Below are positions 4,397 through 10,089 of a stretch of 10,089 nucleotides of DNA, one piece after another. The stretch is taken from the NCBI GenBank assembly GCA_003132085.1, contig PKWO01000513.1:1-10089 (forward strand), written 5' to 3'. The notes below the pieces were generated by a model that saw only the letters and a program-made list of their open reading frames with translations, was not told the DNA's origin and did not search any database. Made by a program: the position numbers and the translations under genes. Within the stretch, counting starts at the first letter, position 1. The number at the start of each line of letters is the position of its first letter. The stretch comes from Oxalobacteraceae bacterium. GTDB lineage: Bacteria > Pseudomonadota > Gammaproteobacteria > Burkholderiales > Burkholderiaceae_D.

Positions 4397-5346
4397 AAAC
4401 AATAGATTCGCAGATGATCGACTTCGACAGATACCTGAAACAACCGGAGGAAGGTGCGAACGTCAAACCCGCTTCTGACTGGTCACAGGACGTCATAGAC
4501 CGGCTTTACTCTGACGAGCCTGGAGTGCATGGCTTGACTCTGCCGTGGAACAACACAAGGGCGAATTTCCGCATTCGCCCAGGTGAGGTTACTTTGTGGC
4601 CGGGAACCAACGGGCATGGGAAATCGGTAGTATTGGGCCAGATCATTCTAGGTCAACTGGAACAAGGCGAATCCGCGTGCATTGCGTCTATGGAAATGTC
4701 ACCAGTAGCGACGATGGAGAGGATTTGCCGACAAGCCGCTGGATGCTCTAATCCGCCCATCAAATACATTCGAGGTTTGCACAAATGGACGGACGGTAAG
4801 CTCTGGCTTTACGACCAGCACGGAACCGTAAAGCATGATCGAATACTGGCAGTCATGCGGTATTGCAGCGAGGAACTGAAAATAACGCAGTTCGTTATCG
4901 ACAGCCTCATGAAATGCGGGATTGACGATGACGACCACAACGGGAACAAGCGATTCATTGACCAGATTTGCGCACATGCCAAGGATACTGGGATGCACGT
5001 CCACCTGATTGCCCATAGCCGGAAGGGACGAGACGAACTTAGCGCACCGGGAAAAATGGACGTTCGCGGCACTGGCGCGATTACAGATCAGGTGGATAAC
5101 GTAATCACGGTCTGGCGCAACAAGCAGAAAGAGCTGGATATTGAGGCAGGTAGGTCAATCGACCCGTTCAACCCTGACACATTGCTGATATGTGACAAGC
5201 AGAGGCACTACGCTTGGGAAGGGAAAATTTGCCTTTGGTTTGACAAGCAATCATTCCAGTTCACAGAATCCCCGAAGGATAGGCCGCAAATGATGAATAT
5301 TGGTGATGAACATTTTACGAATGAGCCAGAATATGTCCAATTTTGA
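4393..5346 (+). CDS. DnaB-type replicative helicase, RecA-like domain only
   Basis: This 317-residue protein has the RecA-fold core of DnaB helicases. Walker A is G-T-N-G-H-G-K-S at 71-78, E-M-S at 101-103 carries the catalytic-glutamate motif, and Walker B is F-V-I-D at 167-170. The H-L-I-A-H-S-R motif (204-210) and an arginine-finger region, M-D-V-R-G-T-G-A-I (222-230), follow. It lacks the large N-terminal helical domain of cellular DnaB, having only about 60 residues before the core, as in several phage helicases. It should form a ring and unwind DNA at the fork using ATP, loaded by the DnaT-like protein. The start at 4393 is preferred over an upstream in-frame codon because GGAGAA lies just before it and it overlaps the previous stop as ATGA. 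Confidence 0.85.
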   Translation: MKTIDSQMIDFDRYLKQPEEGANVKPASDWSQDVIDRLYSDEPGVHGLTLPWNNTRANFRIRPGEVTLWPGTNGHGKSVVLGQIILGQLEQGESACIASMEMSPVATMERICRQAAGCSNPPIKYIRGLHKWTDGKLWLYDQHGTVKHDRILAVMRYCSEELKITQFVIDSLMKCGIDDDDHNGNKRFIDQICAHAKDTGMHVHLIAHSRKGRDELSAPGKMDVRGTGAITDQVDNVITVWRNKQKELDIEAGRSIDPFNPDTLLICDKQRHYAWEGKICLWFDKQSFQFTESPKDRPQMMNIGDEHFTNEPEYVQF

Positions 5347-5524
5347 CACTATCGCCTACGCTCAATTCCTTCGGACGAATTACGTCACCCCGGAAGAGAT
5401 CGAAGAAATCAATAAAATAGGCCGTGAGAATTTCAGGAAAAACCCGAAGTGGTTGCTGGCATACATTCGCGAAGAGCGAAAAAGCTTTACCAAACACCAA
5501 GAGGAAGAGAAAGTGAAAAAATGA
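5333..5524 (+). CDS. Unknown small helical protein, 63 residues
   Basis: I do not recognise it. From the ATG at 5333 the protein begins MSNFDTIAYAQFLRTNYVTP and continues as a charged helix with a Lys/Glu-rich tail. It overlaps the helicase 3' end by 14 bases. The start is uncertain: in-frame alternatives exist at TTG 5300, ATG 5306 and ATG 5321, and none has a good ribosome binding site, so translational coupling to the helicase is likely. Its stop overlaps the next ATG as ATGA. The protein is probably cytosolic; no function is proposed. Confidence 0.55.
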   Translation: MSNFDTIAYAQFLRTNYVTPEEIEEINKIGRENFRKNPKWLLAYIREERKSFTKHQEEEKVKK

Positions 5525-5706
5525 CCGCCAAAGTTCAAATGCCAGCTCAATTTGTGAGGGACTTCATGACCATGACCAAGCATTACCTATTCACCAAGGA
5601 AGAGACAGAAGAGGCCAAGGTATGTGCCAGGGAGCATCCAGAGGATGCCGCAATGAGTTACGCGGCTCAGTCGAAATTGCTTGCAAAGTCCAAGGAAGGT
5701 GTGTAG
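5521..5706 (+). CDS. Unknown small protein, 61 residues
   Basis: I do not recognise a family. The protein begins MTAKVQMPAQFVRDFMTMTK and is mostly helical, with a second acidic helix (TKEETEEAKVCAREHPEDAA). GAGGAAGAG about 11 bases upstream and the ATGA overlap with the preceding gene support a start at 5521 over the longer frame that begins earlier. No membrane segment or metal motif is seen. It belongs to the run of short genes between the replicative helicase and the helicase-methyltransferase pair. Confidence 0.55.
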   Translation: MTAKVQMPAQFVRDFMTMTKHYLFTKEETEEAKVCAREHPEDAAMSYAAQSKLLAKSKEGV

Positions 5707-5715
5707 AGTAGCGCC

Positions 5716-5865
5716 ATGAAAAAGCCAATCATGATACGAACAAATATTCATCTCCCCGAGGCGCTGCTGGGGAAATTGAAGGCGATCAGCATTCAGACCG
5801 GCTTGCCGGTGTCTGAGCTGGTCAGAACGGCGCTGTATGCCTACCTGAAGAAGGAAAAGCTGTGA
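5716..5865 (+). CDS. Ribbon-helix-helix (CopG/Arc-type) DNA-binding protein
   Basis: This 49-residue protein fits a minimal ribbon-helix-helix regulator. A beta-strand with alternating residues, M-I-R-T-N-I-H-L-P (6-14), is followed by helix A, E-A-L-L-G-K-L-K-A-I-S (15-25). The turn is T-G-L-P-V-S (28-33), with the helix-capping Ser, and helix B is E-L-V-R-T-A-L-Y-A-Y-L (34-44). Such proteins dimerise and place the strand in the DNA major groove. No toxin gene is adjacent, so it is more likely a phage regulator than an antitoxin. The gene starts 10 bases after the preceding stop with a weak ribosome binding site, and its stop overlaps a GTG-started mini-ORF. Confidence 0.7.
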   Translation: MKKPIMIRTNIHLPEALLGKLKAISIQTGLPVSELVRTALYAYLKKEKL

Positions 5866-5930
5866 GCACATTGGGCGGTCATCGGCGGTTTTCGCTGGTG
5901 GAGATTGAGGCGCTGCTGGGTAAAAAATAA
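5862..5930 (+). CDS. 22-residue mini-ORF resembling the end of a MerR/excisionase HTH
   Basis: From GTG 5862, overlapping the previous TGA, the frame encodes 22 residues containing G-G-H-R-R-F-S-L-V-E-I-E-A-L-L-G. That is the typical second half of a MerR- or excisionase-type winged HTH. The first half is not present in any frame upstream. GGAA 5 bases before the GTG could serve translation. It may be a truncated remnant or a short coupled peptide. Confidence 0.4.
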   Translation: MSTLGGHRRFSLVEIEALLGKK

Positions 5931-6013
5931 TGAGTTTAATGCGGGCAACGGAGGCATCCGGCTATCGAATTTCCGCCTTGATAGCACGCCCGCACCCATT
6001 CTTGGCGGAATGA
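5930..6013 (+). CDS. 27-residue mini-ORF in the helicase leader
   Basis: ATG 5930 shares one base with the previous stop (TAATG), and the frame ends at 6011-6013, ten bases before the helicase GTG. It encodes 27 residues beginning MSLMRATEASGY. I do not recognise it. It spans mutually exclusive hairpins and may act as a leader peptide rather than a protein of its own. Confidence 0.3.
   Translation: MSLMRATEASGYRISALIARPHPFLAE
5941..6010 (+). promoter_or_regulatory. Structured leader with competing hairpins before the helicase gene
   Basis: GCGGGC (5941-5946) can pair with GCCCGC (5988-5993), and GCTATC (5961-5966) with GATAGC (5980-5985). A perfect 7-bp pair, TTCCGCC (5971-5977) with GGCGGAA (6004-6010), cannot form at the same time because it traps part of the others. 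The last arm ends three bases before the AGAGG ribosome binding site (6013-6017). Confidence 0.45.
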
Positions 6014-6023
6014 GAGGCGAGAA

Positions 6024-7388
6024 GTGGAATACGAAGAGTTTTTGCGAAGTAAATCGCAACAGAATACGGGCGACGGATTCGCGCCTGTATTTATGCCAGA
6101 TACGCTGATCGATTTTCAAGCAAGCATGATTTATTGGGCAATCCGAAAAGGCCGCGCATCTATTTTTGAAGATTGCGGGTTAGGAAAAACTTTTCAGTTT
6201 TTGGTTTGGGCTCAGAATGTGGTACAGCATACCAATGGCAGAGTGTTGGTATTGACTCCTCTTGCAGTTGGGCCGCAAACCGTGCGCGAAGGTGAAAAGT
6301 TCGGCATTGAAGCCAAAATATCACGCGATGGAACGTCCTACCCAGGAATAACCGTTACCAATTATCAGCAACTTCACAAATTTAATGCAGATGATTTTGT
6401 CGGAGTGGTCTGTGATGAGTCGGCAATTCTTAAATCATTCAACGGCGCTTTGCGTGGCGAGATAACCGCTTTTATGCGAAAGATGCGGTACCGCCTTCTG
6501 GCGACTGCAACACCTTCACCGAATGATTATATCGAGCTTGGTTCATCAAGCGAAGCATTGGGCTATTTGGGCCACATGGATATGCTTAACCGTTTCTTTT
6601 CCAACAACATGAACAATTCTGCGACAGGCCGAATTCGTGGCGAGGCTGTAAAGTTCAGGCTGAAAGGCCATGCGGAAAAGCCGTTTTGGCGTTGGGTTTG
6701 TTCATGGGCCAGGGCGATTAGAAAGCCATCAGATTTAGGGTTTGATGATTCTCGGTTCATCTTGCCTGAATTGCGCGAAGTCGAGCATATTGTAAACGCC
6801 AACACCTTACCAGAAGGTTTCCTGTTCGCAGTGCCGGCGCATGGGTTAAAAGAACAGCGAGATGAAAGGCGTAGAACCGTTGAAGAAAGATGCCATAAAG
6901 TTGCTGATTTAGTCAACGCGACAGGGCAGCCCGCTTTGATCTTTGGGCATTTAAACGACGAATGCGACCTCATGGAAAAACTGATACCTGATTCGGTTCA
7001 GGTATCCGGTGGAGATTCTGACGAGGCCAAGGAAGATCGGTTATTAGCATTCGCTGACAACAAGGTTAGGGTTCTTATCAGCAAACCGAAGATCGCCGCC
7101 AATGGGCTGAATTTCCAACATTGCAACCATGTTACTTTTTTTCCTAGCCATTCTTTCGAGCAGTATTATCAGGGTATCAGGCGTTGCTGGAGATTCGGTC
7201 AAAAACGTCCTGTTACGGTCGATATTGTGACTACAGAAGGGGAAAGCGGTGTAGTCAAGAACTTGCAGCGCAAAGCAACCCAGGCCGACAAGATGTTCGA
7301 GAACCTCGTGAATGAAATGGGCAATGTTTTGAACATCAACAGGTCAACAGAATTCACCACCGAACAGGGGAAAATATCATGGCTGTAA
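6024..7388 (+). CDS. SNF2-like superfamily 2 helicase/translocase
   Basis: This 454-residue ATPase shows the superfamily 2 motifs in order. Motif I is D-C-G-L-G-K-T (50-56), motif Ia L-V-L-T-P-L near 75-80, motif II D-E-S-A (131-134), and motif III A-T-A-T-P (160-164). A motif V-like A-A-N-G-L-N-F is at 358-364, and motif VI is I-R-R-C-W-R-F-G-Q (385-393), the SNF2-type form. It should translocate on double-stranded DNA using ATP; strand separation is not implied. The start is GTG at 6024, supported by AGAGG 6 bases upstream. The 3' end overlaps the methyltransferase gene by 10 bases, and this pair is a recurring phage and mobile-element module. By analogy with the joined helicase and methylase regions of phage P1 DarB, it may protect or modify DNA. 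Confidence 0.85.
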   Translation: MEYEEFLRSKSQQNTGDGFAPVFMPDTLIDFQASMIYWAIRKGRASIFEDCGLGKTFQFLVWAQNVVQHTNGRVLVLTPLAVGPQTVREGEKFGIEAKISRDGTSYPGITVTNYQQLHKFNADDFVGVVCDESAILKSFNGALRGEITAFMRKMRYRLLATATPSPNDYIELGSSSEALGYLGHMDMLNRFFSNNMNNSATGRIRGEAVKFRLKGHAEKPFWRWVCSWARAIRKPSDLGFDDSRFILPELREVEHIVNANTLPEGFLFAVPAHGLKEQRDERRRTVEERCHKVADLVNATGQPALIFGHLNDECDLMEKLIPDSVQVSGGDSDEAKEDRLLAFADNKVRVLISKPKIAANGLNFQHCNHVTFFPSHSFEQYYQGIRRCWRFGQKRPVTVDIVTTEGESGVVKNLQRKATQADKMFENLVNEMGNVLNINRSTEFTTEQGKISWL

Positions 7389-8362
7389 ATAATCAGGCGA
7401 TAACCGATAAATATGCAATTTTCAATGGTGATTGCATTGAAGGCATGATGGAACTGCCGAGCGATTCTGTTCACCTGTCCATTTACAGTCCCCCGTTTGG
7501 CGGATTATACACATACAGCAGCAACGAGCGCGACCTGTCAAACTGCGTGGACTATGCTGAGTTCATGACCATGTATGGTTTCGTAATCAAGGAACTTCAC
7601 CGTATCACCATGCCGGGACGTATATCGCTTGTGCATTGCACCGACATACCGAAGAGCAATTCTGGTACTGATGCTTTGATCGACTTCCCCGGCGCGATTG
7701 TGTCGGCGCATGAGGCCGCTGGATGGAATTATTGTGGGCGTCGGTACATATTTAAGGAGCCGTTGGCCGTTCGGTTGCGCACTATGCAAAAGAATCTGGC
7801 TCACGCTTCTCTGGTGGCGGATTCTGTTGATTGCGGCATTGCCTCTGCGGACATCCTTCTGACGTTTCGCAAGCGTGGAGAAAACCCCGTACCAGTCGGT
7901 CACCCGGTAGGGATGCTTGAATATGCTGGGGAGCGCGAAGTCCCACATGAATTACATCAATACCGTGGATGGACGGGAAACCAGATCGAGAACAGGTATT
8001 CGCATTGGATATGGCGGAACTATGCATCGTCGTGTTGGGATGATATTCGGTTGCACCGTGTACTGCCCTACAAGGCCGCGAGGGACAAAGACGACGAGAA
8101 GCACGTCCACCCGCTTCAACTTGACGTGATAGAGCGTGGAGTGCAGCTTTACAGCAATCCAGGAGAAACCGTATTGACGCCATTCATGGGGGTCGGCAGC
8201 GAGGTATACATGCCGGTAATGTTGGGGCGTCGTGGAATCGGTTTTGAGCTGAAACAGAGCTACTACAACCAAGCCGTGAAGAATGTCGAACTGGCAGCAA
8301 AAAACATCAAATGCGATTCGGATAATCTGGAATTGATATTTGATACGGAAGATGCCGCATAA
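7379..8362 (+). CDS. Beta-class DNA methyltransferase (N6-adenine or N4-cytosine)
   Basis: The 327-residue protein has the motif order of beta-class amino-methyltransferases. Catalytic motif IV, S-P-P-F (37-40), comes near the N-terminus after N-G-D-C-I (16-20). The long middle part includes a likely target-recognition region (about 100-220). H-P-L-Q (244-247), S-N-P-G-E-T-V-L (259-266) and the AdoMet-binding F-M-G-V-G-S (269-274) follow, with the closing strand G-I-G-F-E (286-290). S-P-P-x instead of D-P-P-Y is common in N4-cytosine enzymes but does not settle the base. AGGGGA 7 bases before ATG 7379 sets the start. No restriction endonuclease is adjacent, so it is probably a solitary phage methylase working with the helicase. 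Confidence 0.85.
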   Translation: MAVNNQAITDKYAIFNGDCIEGMMELPSDSVHLSIYSPPFGGLYTYSSNERDLSNCVDYAEFMTMYGFVIKELHRITMPGRISLVHCTDIPKSNSGTDALIDFPGAIVSAHEAAGWNYCGRRYIFKEPLAVRLRTMQKNLAHASLVADSVDCGIASADILLTFRKRGENPVPVGHPVGMLEYAGEREVPHELHQYRGWTGNQIENRYSHWIWRNYASSCWDDIRLHRVLPYKAARDKDDEKHVHPLQLDVIERGVQLYSNPGETVLTPFMGVGSEVYMPVMLGRRGIGFELKQSYYNQAVKNVELAAKNIKCDSDNLELIFDTEDAA

Positions 8363-8598
8363 TGGAAATCCTTATTTCCACATTCTTCACGGTTGGCCTG
8401 CTTGGCTTCCAGCAGCAGAACGTAACTCATGGCTGGTACTGGTGGGCGGCGGTAACAAGCATGGCTATCGCCGCAGCCCAATACGTGATGATAACTAGCG
8501 TGGCGCATGGCGGTAGCTGTATTCTGATGGGATTGGGCGGCGCTATGGGTGTTACCGCGTCGATGTTTATCCACAAGCGCATGAGGGATCGGGCATGA
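8362..8598 (+). CDS. Small integral membrane protein, 78 residues
   Basis: Three hydrophobic stretches are visible, at about 2-17, 26-46 and 50-70, ending in the basic tail H-K-R-M-R-D-R. Positive residues at the C-terminus suggest it faces the cytoplasm. The motif GLGGAMGV near 57-64 could be a helix-packing segment. The ATG shares one base with the methyltransferase stop (TAATG), so translation is coupled. Holin-like function is possible on size, but the position in an early operon argues against a lysis role; I do not recognise the family. Confidence 0.65.
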   Translation: MEILISTFFTVGLLGFQQQNVTHGWYWWAAVTSMAIAAAQYVMITSVAHGGSCILMGLGGAMGVTASMFIHKRMRDRA

Positions 8599-8813
8599 AA
8601 ATCGACTGGCAGCAACTAGCCAACAACATCCGCTGGCACATGCCCCTAGTCGAGGCCAGCGAGAAGCTTGGTCGGCATCGGGACTGGCTGGCTCATGTTG
8701 CCCGAGGAGAGATTGCAGAGCCAAAGTTCGGTGACGGTCTGGCGCTGCTGAATTTGCATCTGGATTTGTGCGGGAAAGAAAAGCACCGGACGATAGCGGG
8801 GAGGGGATTATGA
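8595..8813 (+). CDS. Probable HTH protein, 72 residues
   Basis: The middle, E-A-S-E-K-L-G-R-H-R-D-W-L-A-H-V-A-R-G-E (20-39), has the helix-turn-helix spacing of small phage regulators, followed by a helix (FGDGLALLNLHLDL). The C-terminus is basic. Its start overlaps the membrane protein gene by four bases and its stop overlaps the next gene the same way. I cannot assign a family. A DNA-binding role in late-early regulation is inferred from the HTH-like pattern and the operon position. Confidence 0.55.
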   Translation: MKIDWQQLANNIRWHMPLVEASEKLGRHRDWLAHVARGEIAEPKFGDGLALLNLHLDLCGKEKHRTIAGRGL

Positions 8814-8968
8814 CACAACAAGAGGCAGACAAAGCGCAGGATTGGGCGGGGATGGACGGGGCCACGGCTTGGCATTTGATTGATCGTCACGCTGACAACT
8901 GGGGCGAGGTAGGGGCGATGATGGAAGCGTGGCTGAGGGCCAATGCAGATAGGGAAGCGAAGGAATGA
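8810..8968 (+). CDS. Unknown small acidic protein, 52 residues
   Basis: I do not recognise it. From ATG 8810 it begins MTQQEADKAQDW and is Trp- and Ala-rich, with an apparent pair of helices around A-W-H-L-I-D-R-H-A (20-28) and M-E-A-W-L-R (38-43). GGGGAGG (8798-8804) ends 5 bases before this ATG and favours it over an upstream in-frame start. It is coupled by ATGA overlaps to the HTH-like gene and to NinB. Confidence 0.55.
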   Translation: MTQQEADKAQDWAGMDGATAWHLIDRHADNWGEVGAMMEAWLRANADREAKE

Positions 8969-9444
8969 GCAAGCGCGAGAAATTCAACACGCGCACCATA
9001 ACCATAGACACCGCACAGAAGCGAGAAATAACCGCTACAGCCGTTTCCAAGCTACCGCTTGACCGAAACATTGAGGTTGTTATCAGGGAAGTAGTGAAAG
9101 CGAGGAAATTAAGCCAGCAGCAGCTTATGTTTGCAGGCCCATTGAGGGACATTGCAGAACAGGCTTGGCACAATAATCAACAGTACCCATCCGAAATGTG
9201 GCATGAGACGTACAAAATACTTTACCTGCCCGAAGATGAAGACCCAGACCTGGCGGAACTAGTGAAAGACCCTGAGACGTGGCGAAAATGGGGCTACTTG
9301 CCGAAGAGCGACAAAAGGGAATGTATCGGAAGCACTACGGGTTTGACGATCAAGGGGTACAGCCGTTACCTTGAGCAGATTCATGCCGATGGGGCTGGAA
9401 TGGGCGTATTGTTTCATGCTTCGCCAAATGAGATGAAAAAATGA
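8965..9444 (+). CDS. ninB: NinB-family recombination protein
   Basis: The 159-residue protein matches NinB (lambda Orf). An N-terminal helix and a strand N-I-E-V-V-I-R-E (35-42) come first. Then comes a Gln-rich helix (S-Q-Q-Q-L-M-F, 50-56) with the downstream E-Q-A-W (65-68) and W-H-E-T-Y-K (79-84) positions. The closing T-T-G-L-T-I-K-G-Y-S-R-Y-L-E-Q-I (124-139) and G-V-L-F (147-150) are also characteristic. Known NinB proteins bind single-stranded DNA and SSB and help RecA-like recombination. It starts at an ATGA overlap and heads the nin-like block, followed by YbcO-like and PD-(D/E)XK nucleases, as in lambdoid phages. Length is near the usual 140-160 residues. Confidence 0.8.
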   Translation: MSKREKFNTRTITIDTAQKREITATAVSKLPLDRNIEVVIREVVKARKLSQQQLMFAGPLRDIAEQAWHNNQQYPSEMWHETYKILYLPEDEDPDLAELVKDPETWRKWGYLPKSDKRECIGSTTGLTIKGYSRYLEQIHADGAGMGVLFHASPNEMKK

Positions 9445-9487
9445 GAACATGGAAAACTGGGATTTATTTCATCTGCGGGGTATTGGC

Positions 9488-9778
9488 ATGAGTAAGCTAC
9501 GCGAGTCCGCAAAAGGCAAAGATTGCTTAGTGAGAATCCCCGGTGTCTGCAACTTCGACCCGGCGACTGTTGTTCTTGCTCACCTCAACGGTGGCGGAAT
9601 GGGGATGAAGAAAAATGACCTGTTCGGCGCTTTCTGCTGTAGCTCATGCCATGACGCTTTGGACGGGCGCAACAATCGGCATAGCTTCAGGCGCGTTGAG
9701 CTTGACCTGATGCACAGGGAAGGTGTCGAGCGCACTCAACTGGAATGGCTTAATTCTGGACTGGTGGTGGCGAAATGA
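9488..9778 (+). CDS. YbcO-like (DUF1364) putative nuclease
   Basis: The 96-residue protein begins MSKLRESAKGKDCLVRIPGV, the typical start of YbcO/DUF1364 proteins of lambdoid phages. Conserved cysteines are at 13 and 21, then C-C-S-S-C-H-D (50-56), with His32 in L-A-H-L-N. Together they form a zinc-bound HNH-like core. A GGGG sequence 7 bases upstream and the family's usual length favour ATG 9488; an in-frame ATG at 9449 would add 13 residues with no clear ribosome binding site. Family members are proposed endonucleases or Holliday-junction processing factors. It is coupled to the following PD-(D/E)XK gene by an ATGA overlap. Confidence 0.75.
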   Translation: MSKLRESAKGKDCLVRIPGVCNFDPATVVLAHLNGGGMGMKKNDLFGAFCCSSCHDALDGRNNRHSFRRVELDLMHREGVERTQLEWLNSGLVVAK

Positions 9779-10089
9779 GCCGCAGATATCAGTGCAAAGC
9801 GGATGCGAACCAACCGGAAATAGTTGATGCCATCCGCAAGCTAGGTGCAACCGTCCTGCACCTGCACACAATTGGGAAAGGATGCCCCGATATTTGCATT
9901 GGATATGCGGGTTTAAGCCTTTTGGCAGAAATCAAGGACGGCAGCAAGCCGTTAAGTGCCCAAAAACTAACCGCAGACGAGCAAGAATGGCACGACACAT
10001 GGAAGGGCGGGGTTTACCTTATCCGCCACGTTGAGGACGCAATTTGCGCGGTTTCAACGCTTCGACAGTGGGGCGATATTTTAAGGGGA
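9775..10089 (+). CDS. PD-(D/E)XK nuclease-like protein, cut by the window edge
   Basis: One hundred and five codons are visible and remain open at the window end. G-C-P-D-I-C-I-G (36-43) and L-A-E-I-K-D-G (50-56) provide the P-D...E-x-K catalytic signature with Glu15 as a possible extra ligand. The order and spacing resemble small VRR-NUC-like phage nucleases. The protein begins MSRRYQCKADANQPEIVDAI. The ATG overlaps the YbcO-like gene's stop as ATGA. It would cleave DNA with a metal ion, and its neighbours point to recombination or Holliday-junction processing. The family is inferred from motifs; the C-terminus is missing. Confidence 0.7.
   Translation, partial: MSRRYQCKADANQPEIVDAIRKLGATVLHLHTIGKGCPDICIGYAGLSLLAEIKDGSKPLSAQKLTADEQEWHDTWKGGVYLIRHVEDAICAVSTLRQWGDILRG

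Noticed and set aside
5716..5865. Ribbon-helix-helix protein as an antitoxin
   Set aside because: No toxin-like gene lies next to it; a phage regulator is the simpler reading.
8263..8865. 200-codon open frame on the minus strand
   Set aside because: It lies opposite four coupled plus-strand genes, and its Cys/Ser/His-rich sequence looks like an antisense shadow.

Overview
The window looks like the early region of a temperate, lambda-like tailed phage or prophage of a proteobacterium. A betaproteobacterial host is my guess, from general resemblance only. The supporting genes are a Cro/YdaS-like HTH protein, an O/DnaT-like replication protein, a DnaB-type helicase, a helicase-methyltransferase pair, NinB, a YbcO-like nuclease and a PD-(D/E)XK nuclease. 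They are small, tightly packed and mostly joined by 4-base ATGA stop/start overlaps. No structural, lysis or integrase gene is visible, and no canonical CI-type repressor.

Left end (1-692, minus strand): the start of an unrecognised gene running off the window, and a small lipoprotein with an HExxH motif. Long non-coding stretches separate them. These hold a perfect 17-bp inverted repeat and short sequence blocks shared between the two gaps.

First rightward operon (1066-2508): an HTH protein, two unknown small proteins and a ParB-domain protein, ending at a hairpin followed by seven T's. Converging on that terminator is a short leftward operon (2966-2608) of two small genes. One of these is a 58-residue HTH protein with a cysteine knuckle.

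Divergent control region and replication operon (2967-5346): two promoter-like elements point away from each other across an AT-rich stretch with repeated TTGCA-type motifs. The rightward transcript starts with a small hairpin, then a 35-codon leader ORF lying in a long stem-loop whose 3' arm covers the weak ribosome binding site of the replication gene. The replication gene carries, in its linker-coding part, a three-unit 11-bp repeat with dyad symmetry followed by a 43-base homopurine run. This resembles the lambda arrangement of an origin inside gene O. The DnaB-like helicase follows after one unknown gene.

Right part (5333-10089): small genes including a ribbon-helix-helix protein, two mini-ORFs in a structured leader, the SNF2-like helicase and beta-class DNA methyltransferase, a small membrane protein, an HTH-like protein, and then the nin-like block. 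Together the genes suggest initiation at an internal origin by the O/DnaT-like protein, unwinding by the DnaB-like helicase, DNA modification by the methyltransferase module, and later recombination and nuclease functions.
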